From Branchiostoma floridae (lineage: Eukaryota > Chordata > Leptocardii > Amphioxiformes > Branchiostomatidae): a stretch of 64,000 nucleotides of DNA. The notes under the pieces were generated by a model. The model was not told where the DNA came from, ran no database searches, and worked only from the letters and a program-made list of their open reading frames with translations. This document shows, one piece after another, positions 1 through 11,570 of the stretch. The translations under genes and the position numbers were made by a program. The stretch covers positions 7,511,776 through 7,575,775 of the forward strand of contig NC_049988.1 in the NCBI RefSeq assembly GCF_000003815.2, written 5' to 3'. Each line of letters starts with the position of its first letter. Positions within the stretch are counted from its first letter, which is position 1.

Positions 1-2510
1 GATAAGTTTTACTATTTAATTTGAAATCCTAAATCGTGTCCATATATCCTTCCTCAGATTTTACATGCAAAATAACCACAATAGACAAGTAACAGTGTAA
101 ATAGCTAATGTATGTAGACTAATCACAAAGTACTAGTAATCTTGTTCAATGAATCTGATGCTAGAATGTCCGTGAATGTAAGATAGTGTAATGTTTTTGC
201 CTTGCGCACTCTGTAACAATGTATCATGTAATGTACAGAAGATATAGGTTGTATATACATGTACGAACTTACGACTAATACGTGCCAATATGTGTCAGGC
301 TTTGGCCCATACGTACATGCGTATGTATGTTAGTATGTTAACCCAGAACTTGTGATGTACAGTAAAGCTAGCCTGTATTTACACAATCTCTAGCTGGCTG
401 GGGTTAATGACCCCCTCCCTAGGTGTTGCCAACTGTAAGGCCAGCCGCTAGGAGCATGATTTAATCAGGCTACAGTAAAGCAGTCTCTGAACAGTCTTAG
501 ATGCTCTCTCGTTAGATTGAACAATACTGTAAAGTACTATATATTACAGTTCACAACTACACTGTAGTAATCATGGTCTATGTGTACGACCACTGTCTGA
601 TACATACATATTACTGTGGAAAATCTTGTGAAAGAAACTTCCTAGTTAGGTGTGCCAGCAATTTCATCTTCTAATTCAGTGTTGTATTCTTTGGAGAGAG
701 CACTTACTTCCGAGAACTACAATACCACTATTGCGACCAGAATCTACAAGTTCCAGTGTATGTAACTGTACAGCATTTTGTATCAGTATTGTTGTCTGTA
801 GATTTGTTAGGTTATAACCTAGTAGCTTTTAAGAGCTTTGTTTCAGTTTAAGTAATTTGCATGGTGCTTTGATGAAAGGTTGAATAGTTTGGTTGATTTA
901 GTTTGGTTGATTCGTCCATGACATTTAGTAAAAGGTTTTTGTTGCTGTAAAATGTTAAGAATGACATTGTTATAAAAATGTTGTATGTTACATGTTGACT
1001 ATGATACTCTGTTGTATGTAGCCAATACATGTTAAATGCATGTTACAGTACTAAAATGTGTTTAACTGAACCTGTTTTTGTTATTTGTGTTGTACATTTA
1101 ACTGTTAGAAATTGTTGAAGGCATAAGTCTCTACAAATTTGTCAGGAAAGGACTTACAATGCAATTATGTTTACTTTTAACTGATTGTTCTTTGTTATTA
1201 GATGATAGAAAGCAATGGATGACAAATGTTTGTTTTTAATTTTTTTTAGATATTTTAATGGGCAAAGAGATAGGAAGCATGCCAGCACCACTCTACACCA
1301 TACATGTACGTCTGAAATGTTAAGGAAGCTATTAAACAAAGTTTTTCTTCTTCCAAAGAAGACACAGTCACACCAGCATCCTAACTTAATACAGGATAAA
1401 AGTAAACAATAATATAGAACTATCTACCTACTAAAAAGCTTGATTGATGTTTTTTTTTAAAGATCAAGCAGGGTTTTTTTTAATAGTGATGACAACTTGG
1501 AAGACTAGTTAAAGATACAGAAAAAATGTATATGTTATTGTGGCTAACAATGTGCCATGTGACGCTGTGAATATATGCAGGCTATAGACGGACTATACAG
1601 AGTAGTGCACATGGCAGTGAAAACTCAATAGGGTGGATACAGGCATAGGATTTGACATTCCTCATGCCAAAGGTACATGTACATGTAGATATGTGGCATA
1701 CAGGGAAGATAGTGTGCACATGTGTATGTGTCTCTATCCCTTTGCAATTGCGTTAGCATTGAAATGTGCACAGCATACAAATAGCATTGTGTTAGTTTGT
1801 ATCTCAGAATGTTCAGTTAAAGTAAGTCACCACTTCTAAGGGGCCAACTAGATACACAGTTTTGGGGATATGTTTTAGTTAATTTTATGATTAATAAGTG
1901 TAAGAAACTAAGTATGTAAGGCTGTTTTGTTTTGAATGTCTGGGAAAAGGACTGCCTTCTGAAATACTAGTTTCATCTCTGCCATTTTAGTACACTATAC
2001 ATAATGTACTAACAAGGTGTGAAAATATGGTTTATAGTCCCCGAAAGTATGGATTTTTTCAGTGAAATAAGTAAATCAGTCTCTTAATTAGTTTGCGAGA
2101 AAATATTCTAATGCATAGAGCAATATAATATAAGGAGCTTGTTCTGTCATTGTCAATTTTGTAGCCCTCCCCTTTTTTTATCTGTCAAGACTTTCCCAGA
2201 CAATTAGAATGAAACAGCCCCACCTGAAGTCAGGATTAGATCTTTATGTATTTATTATATGTCAGTTTTTGTGATGTAAGATACAGTAATTTATTTTTTC
2301 ACTCAGGATAACATTTTTGGTGATTTACACTAGCCTTTCTAATGCTGTACAGAAAAGTCGCTTAGAGAAGTTGCTAACAAAAGTTGTTCACGTTCGTTAC
2401 TGTTGTATGTAGCTTGGCTAACGAGGTTTTTAGGTTTTAGTATGGCCAGTACGTGGGTTTGTGTTGTAACGTTGGCATAGTGGTCAATAAACTGCTTACA
2501 TTGCGATGTT
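1..2510 (+). other. Probable long 3' UTR of a gene lying left of the window
   Basis: No open frame here resembles a protein and no splice-site pair frames a coding exon. The stretch is AT-rich and ends in a plus-strand AATAAA (2486-2491) followed by a GT-rich tract, which is the arrangement of an animal cleavage and polyadenylation site. I therefore infer that this is the long 3' UTR of a plus-strand gene whose coding exons are outside the window, converging tail-to-tail with the minus-strand transporter gene at 3157. It could instead be plain intergenic DNA with a chance signal. Confidence 0.4.
2486..2491 (+). promoter_or_regulatory. Polyadenylation signal AATAAA (plus strand)
   Basis: A canonical AATAAA is followed within about 30 bases by a T/GT-rich stretch that could serve as the downstream element. 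This is the last plausible plus-strand signal before the convergent transporter gene. Confidence 0.45.
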
Positions 2511-2669
2511 GTACTTCCTTGGTGTCTGTCTTCATTGAGTGGAACTGAAATTAAGTGTTCTTACATACATTGTAGTGTTAAGTGATCTCAACCCAGTTTA
2601 GCTAAAATGAACTCAGTGAACAGTCAAGCTACTCTTCCACTGTTAATTTTACTTGGCAAATTCCCCACT

Positions 2670-2805
2670 CTCTTTTCAACAAGAATGATTGAACAGTGAA
2701 CCACATGATTCCAAACCTTCCATAACATGCATGTCGGGTGAAACATAACTGCTGGGAATTGAACTCCCAACCTCTGGACAAAGTCACTAAACACTGGACT
2801 CGTAC
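2670..2805 (-). repeat. tRNA-derived SINE copy, family 1
   Basis: On the minus strand the sequence starts with a tRNA-like head. A degenerate A box is followed by a B box reading AGTTCAATTCCCA, and the copy ends near the motif CTTGTTGAAAAGAG. The same order of blocks recurs at 36486-36645 with many substitutions, so this is a dispersed, diverged SINE family. It lies between the two convergent transcription units. The boundaries are approximate. Confidence 0.45.
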
Positions 2806-3037
2806 ATTGTAGTATGTGTTCTATAGTGATAACATGCTATACTCTTTTCACTGAAGACAAACTGATTTTGTATTTGTCATAACCAAGACAACAGTACAAA
2901 CTTGTGAAAACGATGCATATCCATGGTGTCAACTTTTGAGTTAGGGAGGTCACTGCAAATATTTCCAGATTTATAGTAATTTTTATTTTGTATTAAAGCT
3001 AAAAAAGACAGAGACAACATACAAATTATAGTCAATC

Positions 3038-3043
3038 TTTATT
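3038..3043 (-). promoter_or_regulatory. Polyadenylation signal of the SLC35G-like gene
   Basis: The plus strand reads TTTATT, giving AATAAA on the minus strand about 115 bases past the transporter stop codon. It is the first canonical signal downstream of that gene. Confidence 0.55.
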
Positions 3044-3156
3044 GTTCTCTTTGACAATTTTATCACATTTCACCTTTGTGATATTCAAGTTTCCAAGCTG
3101 TGGAAAACTCAAAAAGGAAACAGGGTTACTTAAATACCTTTGACATGTATAAAAAA

Positions 3157-4290
3157 TTATCTATTCACTTTGCTGTCAGCTTTAGAAGACACATACCACT
3201 TCTTGACGGCCAGTCCAACTGTTCCACTGGCAACAAGTATCGCTCCTCCTACACTTAGCCATGTCGGTGTGTGGTTAAGGAACAGATACTGGAAAACGAA
3301 TGCAAAGACAATATCCATTGTTCTCACCACTGCTATGGCATGAGCTTTTTCATACAGGAATGACTTTGTCATAAAAATTTGCCCAACCAGACCACCCAAT
3401 CCTACTGCTATAAGGAAATACCTGTCAATACCACATGGTGGAAGAGTGAAACCCCTTGTTATCGCTAAAACTATGACCGTGCCGATTGTACCGACTATTG
3501 ACAAAAACATGATCTGGACAAGGTAGTGGATTCCAAGCCCTGCACTGCTCTTCCTCATGACAATAAACGCTAAGGCACTCAACATCGCGGTCAAAAACGC
3601 AGATCCAGTCGCTAACAAGTGTTCCGTGGTTCCATAACTTGCGGCATCACCTCCAAAGAGAAATGCTGGCCTTGCGATCAGCACAACTCCCGCGAAGGTC
3701 ACGAACGTTAGCAAGATGTCAAACAGTCCATAGCGCTCCTTCAAACAGATTCGTCCGAAAATCCCTGTGAAAATTGGCGAGCTGAATATCACGACAGAGG
3801 CATCTGCAAGAGGCATGTGTTGGACCGCGTAGTACGAGAAACACAGCGCTGAAGCACCGAAGAGTCCGCGTAACGTCAGAATCATTCTCTGTCCCGGCCT
3901 AGCCAGGATTGGCACCTTTAAGTATATCATGGCTGGAAGGAGGCACAGGCCGGTTATAATGTGGCGGAATAGCGTTATCTCCAGGGGGCTCATGGGATTG
4001 TCTCGTGATATCAGCTTCACACACAGAGAAGCGGAAGAGAAGAAGAAACAGGAACAAAACGCGTAGAACAAGCCGAGCCCAGGACAGCATGGTTTGGGAA
4101 CATCAGGTTTGCTTGTAGCGTCCTCCTGTGTTCTTATATTGTTGTCTACTATAAGGGTTGTAGTGTCAGACGTCTCTGTCTCTTCTATTTGGGATATGTG
4201 ATGATCATCATGGCAAACTGAACCATTCTGTCCTTCGGGTTCTTCCACTGTAATTTCAGTCTCTGACTCTGCAGGCACTGTGTCTCTCAT
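3157..4290 (-). CDS. SLC35G-like EamA/DMT-superfamily transporter
   Basis: A single coding exon predicts 377 residues. The first about 65 residues are acidic, polar and probably cytosolic. After a Cys-Pro stretch come about ten hydrophobic segments arranged as two EamA-type repeats, with conserved-looking features such as RGLFGASAL, a KERYG turn after helix 4 and VVRTMDIVFAF in the second repeat. Length, topology and motifs match the SLC35G (TMEM20/POST-like) branch of the drug/metabolite transporter superfamily; the vertebrate SLC35G1 protein is reported at the ER and plasma membrane. The substrate cannot be read from sequence. I start at the ATG at 4290. The frame stays open upstream only into a splice acceptor and has no other ATG. 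Codon use looks intact, with no stop or frameshift. Neighbours are a convergent 3' UTR on one side and mostly non-coding DNA on the other. Confidence 0.85.
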   Translation of the reverse strand: MRDTVPAESETEITVEEPEGQNGSVCHDDHHISQIEETETSDTTTLIVDNNIRTQEDATSKPDVPKPCCPGLGLFYAFCSCFFFSSASLCVKLISRDNPMSPLEITLFRHIITGLCLLPAMIYLKVPILARPGQRMILTLRGLFGASALCFSYYAVQHMPLADASVVIFSSPIFTGIFGRICLKERYGLFDILLTFVTFAGVVLIARPAFLFGGDAASYGTTEHLLATGSAFLTAMLSALAFIVMRKSSAGLGIHYLVQIMFLSIVGTIGTVIVLAITRGFTLPPCGIDRYFLIAVGLGGLVGQIFMTKSFLYEKAHAIAVVRTMDIVFAFVFQYLFLNHTPTWLSVGGAILVASGTVGLAVKKWYVSSKADSKVNR

Positions 4291-5180
4291 GGTAGCAGCA
4301 AATCTTGTGGGGTCCTGCACCAGTCTTAGTCTTGGAGCTGTCAGGAATAACACAAAATTAATGCGGTGAAATAATCATAACTATGCTGGTCTATAACTTT
4401 ACACCATTCTGCTGCAGTACCATTGAAAGCTGCAAAGTGGCCCATAATTTAATTGTTTCTTCCTTTTGCCAACTCCAGCCAATATATACACCAATATTAT
4501 TATCAAGATCCATCCAATCAAGGAGGTTATATTCTCCTTGATCCAATTCTTTTCGAGTTTATAATATGCTGTCCACAAACAGACAAACCAACGCTCTAGA
4601 AAACCTGATCTTCTAGGCAAAGACAATTCTATATGGTTTCGAGTGTGCTAACATTACAGCAAAGCAGGTTATGCATGTGTAGGATCATTTAAATGCAACA
4701 GGTGATGAAATTGCCCCCTCCTACTGAGTGGACTATTCCCATTCCCACTTCCGCCATCACAAAGTCCAAGCAAGTAGGCCAATGTTTGGGGAACATTTTC
4801 TCCAGTTTATTCGTCCTCCTGTCAGCCAGGAGGATACATATGGCATCTCAAATGTCCTTAAGACTCACGGCAGCAATCGACAATAAGGATTTTGTGATAT
4901 TGACCGAGTAACGTAGCGTTATGAAACGTTATCTTAACACTCAATGCCGTGACTCTTAGGCCCTCCCCTCCAAAATCATAGGGAAATATTTCGTACTAAA
5001 ACGGTTTAGCCAGACTGAGATGTCGTGGAATTGTAATGTAGGAACAAACTTTACCTTCAGAAAGATTCCCAGCAGGAGTGCACAGCTCCTAGACCGGTGC
5101 TTCTTCGACTGCGTGCACCTGCTTCTTCCAGGGGTCAGAAACTCCTCCGAGCGGTCCGACAGGGCAGGTCATTAGAAGCG
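4291..5180 (-). other. 5' UTR exons and intron of the SLC35G-like gene
   Basis: On the minus strand a good acceptor (CCTGACAG before CTCCAAG) puts an intron end at 4338. A strong donor (CTGAAG then GTAAAG) lies at 5054, so a 717-base intron spans 4338-5054. The coding exon then carries 47 bases of 5' UTR (4291-4337). An upstream non-coding exon begins at 5055 and runs into a GC-richer stretch to about 5180, the likely promoter side. The transcription start is not defined by the sequence. Only the splice sites are directly visible. Confidence 0.5.
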
Positions 5181-6700
5181 CCACCTTGTGACGAACGGTA
5201 ATACTGCAGACGTGTATTATGCCAGTAACATGTTACGGTTCGATATTGATTATCTGATATATTGTCATTGCCTTCTTTGCCACTGTTAAACATTATTGAT
5301 CTGCCAATTTTATTTTACAGATTTAGTCTACATTCTACAAGCAGGCTGCCACAATTACAGTGTATGTTTCTTTATACCAAATCAGGGAAAGCATCTCACG
5401 ATAACTGAAAAGGCACATTGAGGAATCATGACTTTTTCTCCTGATGTTAACACTCAAGGATTGTTACATGCTCCTATAAAATGGCCTCGTGCGTATGCAC
5501 TGTGCAGGGCCAAGTGTGTTTATTTGAGTGGGTGTTCAGCACCAAGGACAGGTATGCTCGCTTATGTGGGTGGTGTACAACGCTGGAGACAAGTTTGCTT
5601 ACCTGTATGTGGATAGTGTACAGCACAAAGGACAGGCGTGTTCGCCGTATGTAGACATTGAATTAATGCAGGAATCACTTTATACATATAGCCGTGGCGA
5701 CCGTAAAGACGAAAGGCCTGCAACAGTCAACGCGGCTATGTAACATGGCTCGCAAGATTCGATGTTGCCCTCTCCCCCCGCACCACCCTCCCCCTCCCCC
5801 AACTAGCGCAACCCTGGTAGTGATAAATACTAGCTCCGGATTCGGTAAAAGCAAACAGGGAAGCAAGTCAGAGCTAGAATATATATGGAAATGGATGTCT
5901 CGAGTCAAAGGGGGCCTTTTCGCGAATTTTTCACGGTCTCACAGTGCCCCCTAGTGACCAGAAAGCAGAATGCAGATCTTCACATCTTTCTTTGATATAG
6001 GGAAGAAGAAACCTTTATGTTGATTGGCTGACTCTTAGTATATCGTTGATATGATTGGACCAATAGGCACAATTGATAGAATAGAATTTAATACGCTACT
6101 ATTGGTCAATATTGGTGGAATCTCTACGAATGAGAATGCGTGAGACATTGTCAAATTAACCAATAACAGATAAGAAATCAAAATCTTTCCACCTGACATA
6201 ATGGTAATAATAATTTTGTCCGCAAGGCGGCGCTTCTGTATCAGCACGTCATTGCACTTTGCAGCTATTGTTGTCATTTGAGTTGTGGTCACAGTATGTA
6301 AATTTTATTGATAACATCAGCGTGCACTTAGTCACTGCTAGTGAGTTTTGGCCACAAATCCTTTTGTCGATCATCGTTAAGTTCTAGTTTTTAACGTTGA
6401 TACAGCGAATTTTTGTCTTTCATTCCTTTTCTATATAGTCTATTACCATATTTCTTTGTGAAATTTTGTTCACCAAAAATCGACATCGCTCGTCTGTGAT
6501 TTGAAAATTGGACAGTGTCACAAGACATTTGCATACGTCACAGGAAGTAAAATATGGTGTGAACGTGACCACTTCTGGTAAGCCATCCCAATAGTGGAGA
6601 TGAAATTAAAAGCAGTGGAGAAAAATTCCGAAGGTGATTACTATCAATACTTCCCGCACAGGTGACACATAACATGGTGGCGATGCTTCAGACGCGACGC
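5181..6700. other. Intergenic stretch with one short tandem repeat
   Basis: No coding exon is recognisable. Around 5527-5661 three diverged units of about 45 bases follow one another, each carrying a version of GTGTACAGCACAAAGGACAG and TATGTGG. One 19-base piece of this unit recurs near 52896. The rest is unremarkable AT-rich sequence with a GC-rich pocket at 5770-5830. Confidence 0.35.
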
Positions 6701-6713
6701 AGAGAAGCTGGGA

Positions 6714-7372
6714 ATGTTTAGAGGGTTCGGTGGGTCGCCAACCAGCCTTTCATCCGGTAAGGATTCTTTAAGATGGTAGTAAAAGGAACGTAATGCAAAT
6801 GCAGTCTTCACCTATACCGCGTTCCTGCTTTTAAACTTTCTAATAATAGTTCCTTGTTCTCGTAGTCTGACCGTTCTCCCATTACTTTATATGGGAAGAT
6901 TCGATCATGAGTTTGTTTGCTGTTTGTCCCCCAACCTTTCCATTATCTTTCTGTCATCCAATCAACTGTCTGGTGAAAATTCGTCAATGAAATATTGACA
7001 ACCAAATCTGTGTCTGTGATTGCAGCTTGACCTGCGTATTTCCTAATAGTACGTAAATATAAAAGTGTATTAGCTATTGTCAGAACTGCAGAAACCCCCT
7101 TTTGTTTACGTGTTGGATTATCATAGAGGTATATATTTTTCAGACTCCCGACTTCTTCTTAAATCTTTGTAGAATAATATCGTACGTTAAAAATTGTTTA
7201 TGTCGATGAAGGTTGGCCATCCAGGTAATGATAAAACGCAAAAAAGCGTATCTTTTTACCTTTCATTACTTGAACATAAAATTGTTTGTGTTGTTTTACA
7301 GTTACTGCAAACTTCCAGCACAACCACGAGGGACAATATGTGCCGTCTTCACAGACAGGGGAAAGCTTTTGA
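6714..7372 (+). CDS. Candidate two-exon micro-ORF, 37 residues
   Basis: An ATG at 6714 opens 14 codons (MFRGFGGSPTSLSS) that end on a strong donor, TCCG then GTAAGG, with the exon ending at 6756 in phase 1. A matching acceptor, TTGTTTTACAG, ends at 7301. The next exon continues in phase for 22 codons (ending QTGESF) to a TGA at 7370-7372. The first exon sits in a GC-richer, promoter-like patch containing CATGGTGGCGATG. I recognise no family, and chance pairing of a donor and acceptor is possible. It could also be the start of a longer gene with other exons. Confidence 0.2.
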
Positions 7373-7735
7373 TGATGTTGACAACAAGAACCATATCATT
7401 GTTGTTTCTAAGAAACATTGGGAACACAAGGGACGAATTCAGAAATGAATACTTCTTTTCACCAATGTTTTGTATCATAGTGTGCGTAATTATAATCCTT
7501 GAACTTCGTCGTGACATGTGCGAACAGTTAAAAGAACTACACTGCTTTTCTTAAGCGTATGCTTCCTACAACTGATATTTGATATAATGATATTGCCCAA
7601 ACGTCTTTCATTTACAATAAACATATGACGGTTCCGAATACGGGTCTCGTATATTGTGAACTGAAAGAAGTGCATTAAAAATCGAGTCAGCAACACCCAA
7701 GTCACATCGTCTTTACTGTGTGTCAGTTACCATAG

Positions 7736-8150
7736 CAATTGATATATTCAGCTTAATTACACTCACCTGTGTTACAGGTGCATAATGAACATAATTTATC
7801 CAAAAGGTCTTTTAGTATCCAAAACCACAAGTGAAAGATGATCTATGTGTAGGTAGTGTAAAAAATTTTTGGGGGGAGGCGGGTGTCTGGTGAAACAATA
7901 ATAGTAGGACTTTCCATTCACCGTTTTTGCTTGTCTTGCCATTCTCTCTTACCGGGCAATCCTCAATCCTCATTGTTTCAAAATCAGCAATTAATGTATT
8001 CAGATTAATTACACTCACCTGTGTTACAGGTGCATAATGAACATAATTTACCCAAACGGTCTTTTTAGTGTTAAAACCACATGTGAAAGATCGTACTTTT
8101 AGAAGTATTGTAAGAATTTGGTGGTGTGTAGGGGGGCTGGGGTGAAAAGA
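7736..8150. repeat. Direct repeat, two copies 252 bases apart
   Basis: The segment starting at 7736 recurs at 7988 with about 85-90% identity over roughly 110 bases and weaker similarity beyond. Both copies keep a perfect palindrome, CACCTGT-GTT-ACAGGTG, that holds two opposed CAGGTG E-boxes. Both end in a G-rich tract. Confidence 0.6.
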
Positions 8151-9120
8151 GGATCGAACAATACTTAGGATTGTTATACAATATTAAACATTGCATTGAG
8201 GGGAGGGCTAGAAGAGTCTGGGAAATTGTGGGTAAATGAACTTATAATGAGTGAATTTGACTAGTTCTCTTTATTTGGCATAATTCTGAAATCGTGTTAC
8301 GTGACGTCTTGCGGCACAGCCTGGCGTGGCCAGACCAGCCTTGAGGGCACCGCGAAGGGCCCTAGTCTTTTTGAGATACTAAATTCCCAGACAGAGAAGT
8401 AGTGATCTCCTAAGCCATAGGACAGCTCAGCTCAGCCGTCCAAGGCTCGCAAGTACCAACACGCTCGGGTTGACACTTTCTCCCGTTTTTGATGGGGGTA
8501 TAACAAAATCAAAAAAGAAAGAAAACTAGACTAGACAAAAGAGACAAGACGTTTTTTCACTGTTCATAGGCGGTTGTCATTCCATGCCATGGAACGACAT
8601 AACAACATGTATTCATGCCTGTGTCTGGAGTAGCTCTCTGCAATTTTTGTTCGTGGTCTCAAAATGAAATAAATTTTACCCAAACCAAATGTTCAACATC
8701 AGTATTCTGGCAACGAGAGTCTCTAAGCTACTTTGACAACTGTTCTTAACACAACAGTAAGCGATGAAGTATAATATATTGCTTATAAGATGCCTTTTCC
8801 GTTAGAAATAACCTACTTAGATAAACCTACATAGATAAATTATGATGATGATCGATTCCACTGTTCGTTGGACGCAGCTGTAAGTGATTAAATAATTGGC
8901 CTGATTCAGAAATACGAATTGAATCAACACACAGACAGAGCAAATCATCATAGAACTTTATTAAACAACAGTTGTAACCGGCACATTGTATTGTACTAAA
9001 CTGAAAGTACAGAGTTGGTGGTAAGCGTTTTACTTTGCATACGGAAAGAGTGTACAGAATACAACGTATACTACAGAACATAGTATAAAATAATGGATCA
9101 ATTTCTATTTTTTATTAGAT
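8151..9120. other. Intergenic, nothing recognised
   Basis: I see no exon, RNA gene or clear repeat here, only scattered short frames and AT-rich sequence. Confidence 0.4.
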
Positions 9121-9124
9121 GGTG

Positions 9125-11210
9125 GACTGTGTCGTTTCAGAAAACGGACGATTCCAATGCCCAAGGTCACATAGTTATCCACACAGCTTTGAGAGCATTT
9201 TGAATGAAAAATAGAGCTGACATTTATTGATAAACAAACGGCGGTTCAAAGTTTTCTTGTTTCACAAAATAGAGTTGAAAGATAAACAAACAAACAAACA
9301 AATTAGGATGTGGAAGACCTACAGAACGTGGCAGTCTACTATTGGTAAAATGCGAAGGAAACATGTCATTTATGACCTAATATCCCATTGTTTTGTTTGT
9401 GGAATGTCACAAATATCATCATCCTCAATGTTAGATGGTCCCAGTTGCGAAAACAAAGCTGAAAAAGCACCAGAAATTCAAACCCCTTTGCGAGCCTTTC
9501 GCAATTTCCCCATTCGTGAAAATACCGAATTTCGGCAATTTGACGGTCGTCTTAGTCACTTTTGAGAGGACGGTCGGGAGCGGTACTGCAGATTGGGCTC
9601 GCATGGGGTTTATAGTGCCGACTTGTAAAATGTAAAAATAGACAACATATAAGGTTTAAAGGTAATGAACACTGTCCCAAACGAGCCGAGACATCTTCAC
9701 GTACATTTAGAATGACTTGTAAGACTTGGAGAAACACGAGTTGGCACAAAAACGACGGATATGTAGGCGCCGTGTGAAGAGCGCAGGTAACACAGCAGCT
9801 GCCCGTCGAAGCGCCCCCTATATTCATGTATACATATCGCTTTTCGTACATAGTGAGTATGTTCATGAATGTGTGACTATAAGAACTACACATTTGGCCT
9901 TTTATCAAACATCTCCATCCGCTCATGTACAGACATAAACTATAAACTGGGGTAACATGGCATAACTTGAAATTTCAGACTGCTATATAGAAGGGTTAAC
10001 TGAAAGCTCTGTACTGTATCGTTGTATGCGAAACAACTTTATGTTGACCAAATCACATATTAGTAATAGAGGCAAAGATGTGGAACATAAATTGCATGTT
10101 CAATTTACAATTCCAGAGGAAATAAAAACATCTAGATGCTATTTTGAATTACACCATACAGTGGCGCTACATTCACTGGTAACGGTCATGGTTCAAGCTA
10201 GAACAAGAATCAGAAGAGAGCAAAAGACACATACAAATGTTAAAAATGAATGTGAATCTAAACAGTGTTTGGAAAATCATAACCCGGTGCGCTTGGCTAT
10301 AAAATTGACTCTTAGCGAAGTCACAATGCGTAATCAACTTACATATCGAAAGAAACATTGCGAAAGAAACACTTTATGTTCAGCGAAAGAAGGATGCAGA
10401 GCGCTACCATCATCTGCAAAGATGGAAGGATGCCTGCTACTACTATAAGAAGATATTCCTATACATTCTTAACCGTCTTATTACAAACAAAAGTGATGGG
10501 CACATGGATGTAGGCGGCGCTTCGACTGGTGACAACAATCGTATATGCGCTTCTCGCGCTACGCCTGAAAAGCAATCTTTCAAGACAAATCGTGTTTCTA
10601 AAAGTCGTTCTAAATGTATCAGAAGACGTCTGGATCTGTTTAAGAACATTTTCTCTGTCTTAAAGCCTTGTATATTGTATATTTTCACAATTGTACGAGT
10701 CAGGAGTTAATACCCTATCATAGCCTAATCTGCAGTACCGCTCGCGGCCGTGACGAGAAAAGTGTTAAAACGACCGTCAAAGTGCTAGATTTTTATATTT
10801 TCGGGAATGGGGAAATTGCGGAAGGCTCGCAAAGGGTTTTGTATTTCTGATGCTTATTTGACTTTGTTTTTAAAAATGTGACCATCTAACATCAAAGATG
10901 GTGATATATAACATTTTATAAACAATATACAATGATATATTAGGTCGTAAATCATATGTTTAGATCGAATATACATTTCCTGTCAGTTGTCACATTGTGA
11001 ACATGGTTACCACATATCCAAATCTCAATACCAATTTGTGAAACATGCAAGAAGACATTGAACGAATGCAACGGTGTTGTTGTTGTCTTTTTGCCTTTCA
11101 ATACATTTAGATCAAATTTTCCTTCCCAACGTTGTAAGATGTGTGTATTATCTAATGGTGCCAGGGAGAGCCACTGGACTGATTGACTAGCGAGGCCAAA
11201 AGTATTTGAG
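9125..11210. mobile_element. Long foldback element: two imperfect inverted arms of about 700-790 bases
   Basis: The sequence from about 9125-9225 to 9920 realigns, as reverse complement, with about 10420 to 11090-11180, all the way along. Shared anchors are GACCTAATAT with ATCATTG (9375 and about 10935), TTTGCGAGCCTT with CGCAATTTCCCCATTC (9489 and about 10820), GAGCGGTACTGCAGATT (9578 and about 10730) and TCGAAGCGCC (9807 and about 10515). Identity is perhaps 65-75% with indels, judged by eye. The loop (about 9930-10420) holds an ATG-initiated frame of 140 codons at 10026-10448 with no recognisable domain. The layout fits an old non-autonomous foldback transposon or an inverted duplication. 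I could not define target duplications. Confidence 0.6.
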
Positions 11211-11498
11211 GTTACATCCTTTGGACGTATTTACTCCATTGGGCTAAGTACATGTCATGCTAAAAAAAAAGAGAAAGATACATGCATATAAGCTAGTATG
11301 AATACAATAATGTAGGTGATTTTGGTTCCTTTTGCTTCTTCGTATAAATCAAAATGTAAAACACAGATTGTGATCCTTACGAAAGTGCATAAGAAAATTG
11401 CATTTGGAGTTGCCAAAATTAGCTATAGTCATTGCCAGCGCCTAAATGACCATAAAATCCTCATGACAACATGGGTGTAAAGGTTGGGAAGATAGTGA

Positions 11499-11504
11499 TT
11501 TAAT
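11499..11504 (-). promoter_or_regulatory. Polyadenylation signal ATTAAA for kinase A
   Basis: The minus strand reads ATTAAA 67 bases past the kinase A stop codon. This is the commonest variant signal, and no canonical AATAAA lies closer. Confidence 0.35.
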
Positions 11505-11570
11505 TATGTCGAGAAACTTGATTTTCATTCATTTCTCATAAACTTTAAACAATACTTTCTTACGCTTGTC

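Noticed and set aside
4291..4353. N-terminal extension of the SLC35G-like protein to 398 residues
   Set aside because: The upstream first codon at 4351-4353 is GTG, not ATG, and a splice acceptor at 4338 separates it from the coding exon. The first in-frame ATG is at 4290.
5675..5954. Opposed open frames around the C-rich tract at 5770-5810
   Set aside because: They are produced by a CCCCCT/CCACC-rich low-complexity stretch, with no start context or domain.
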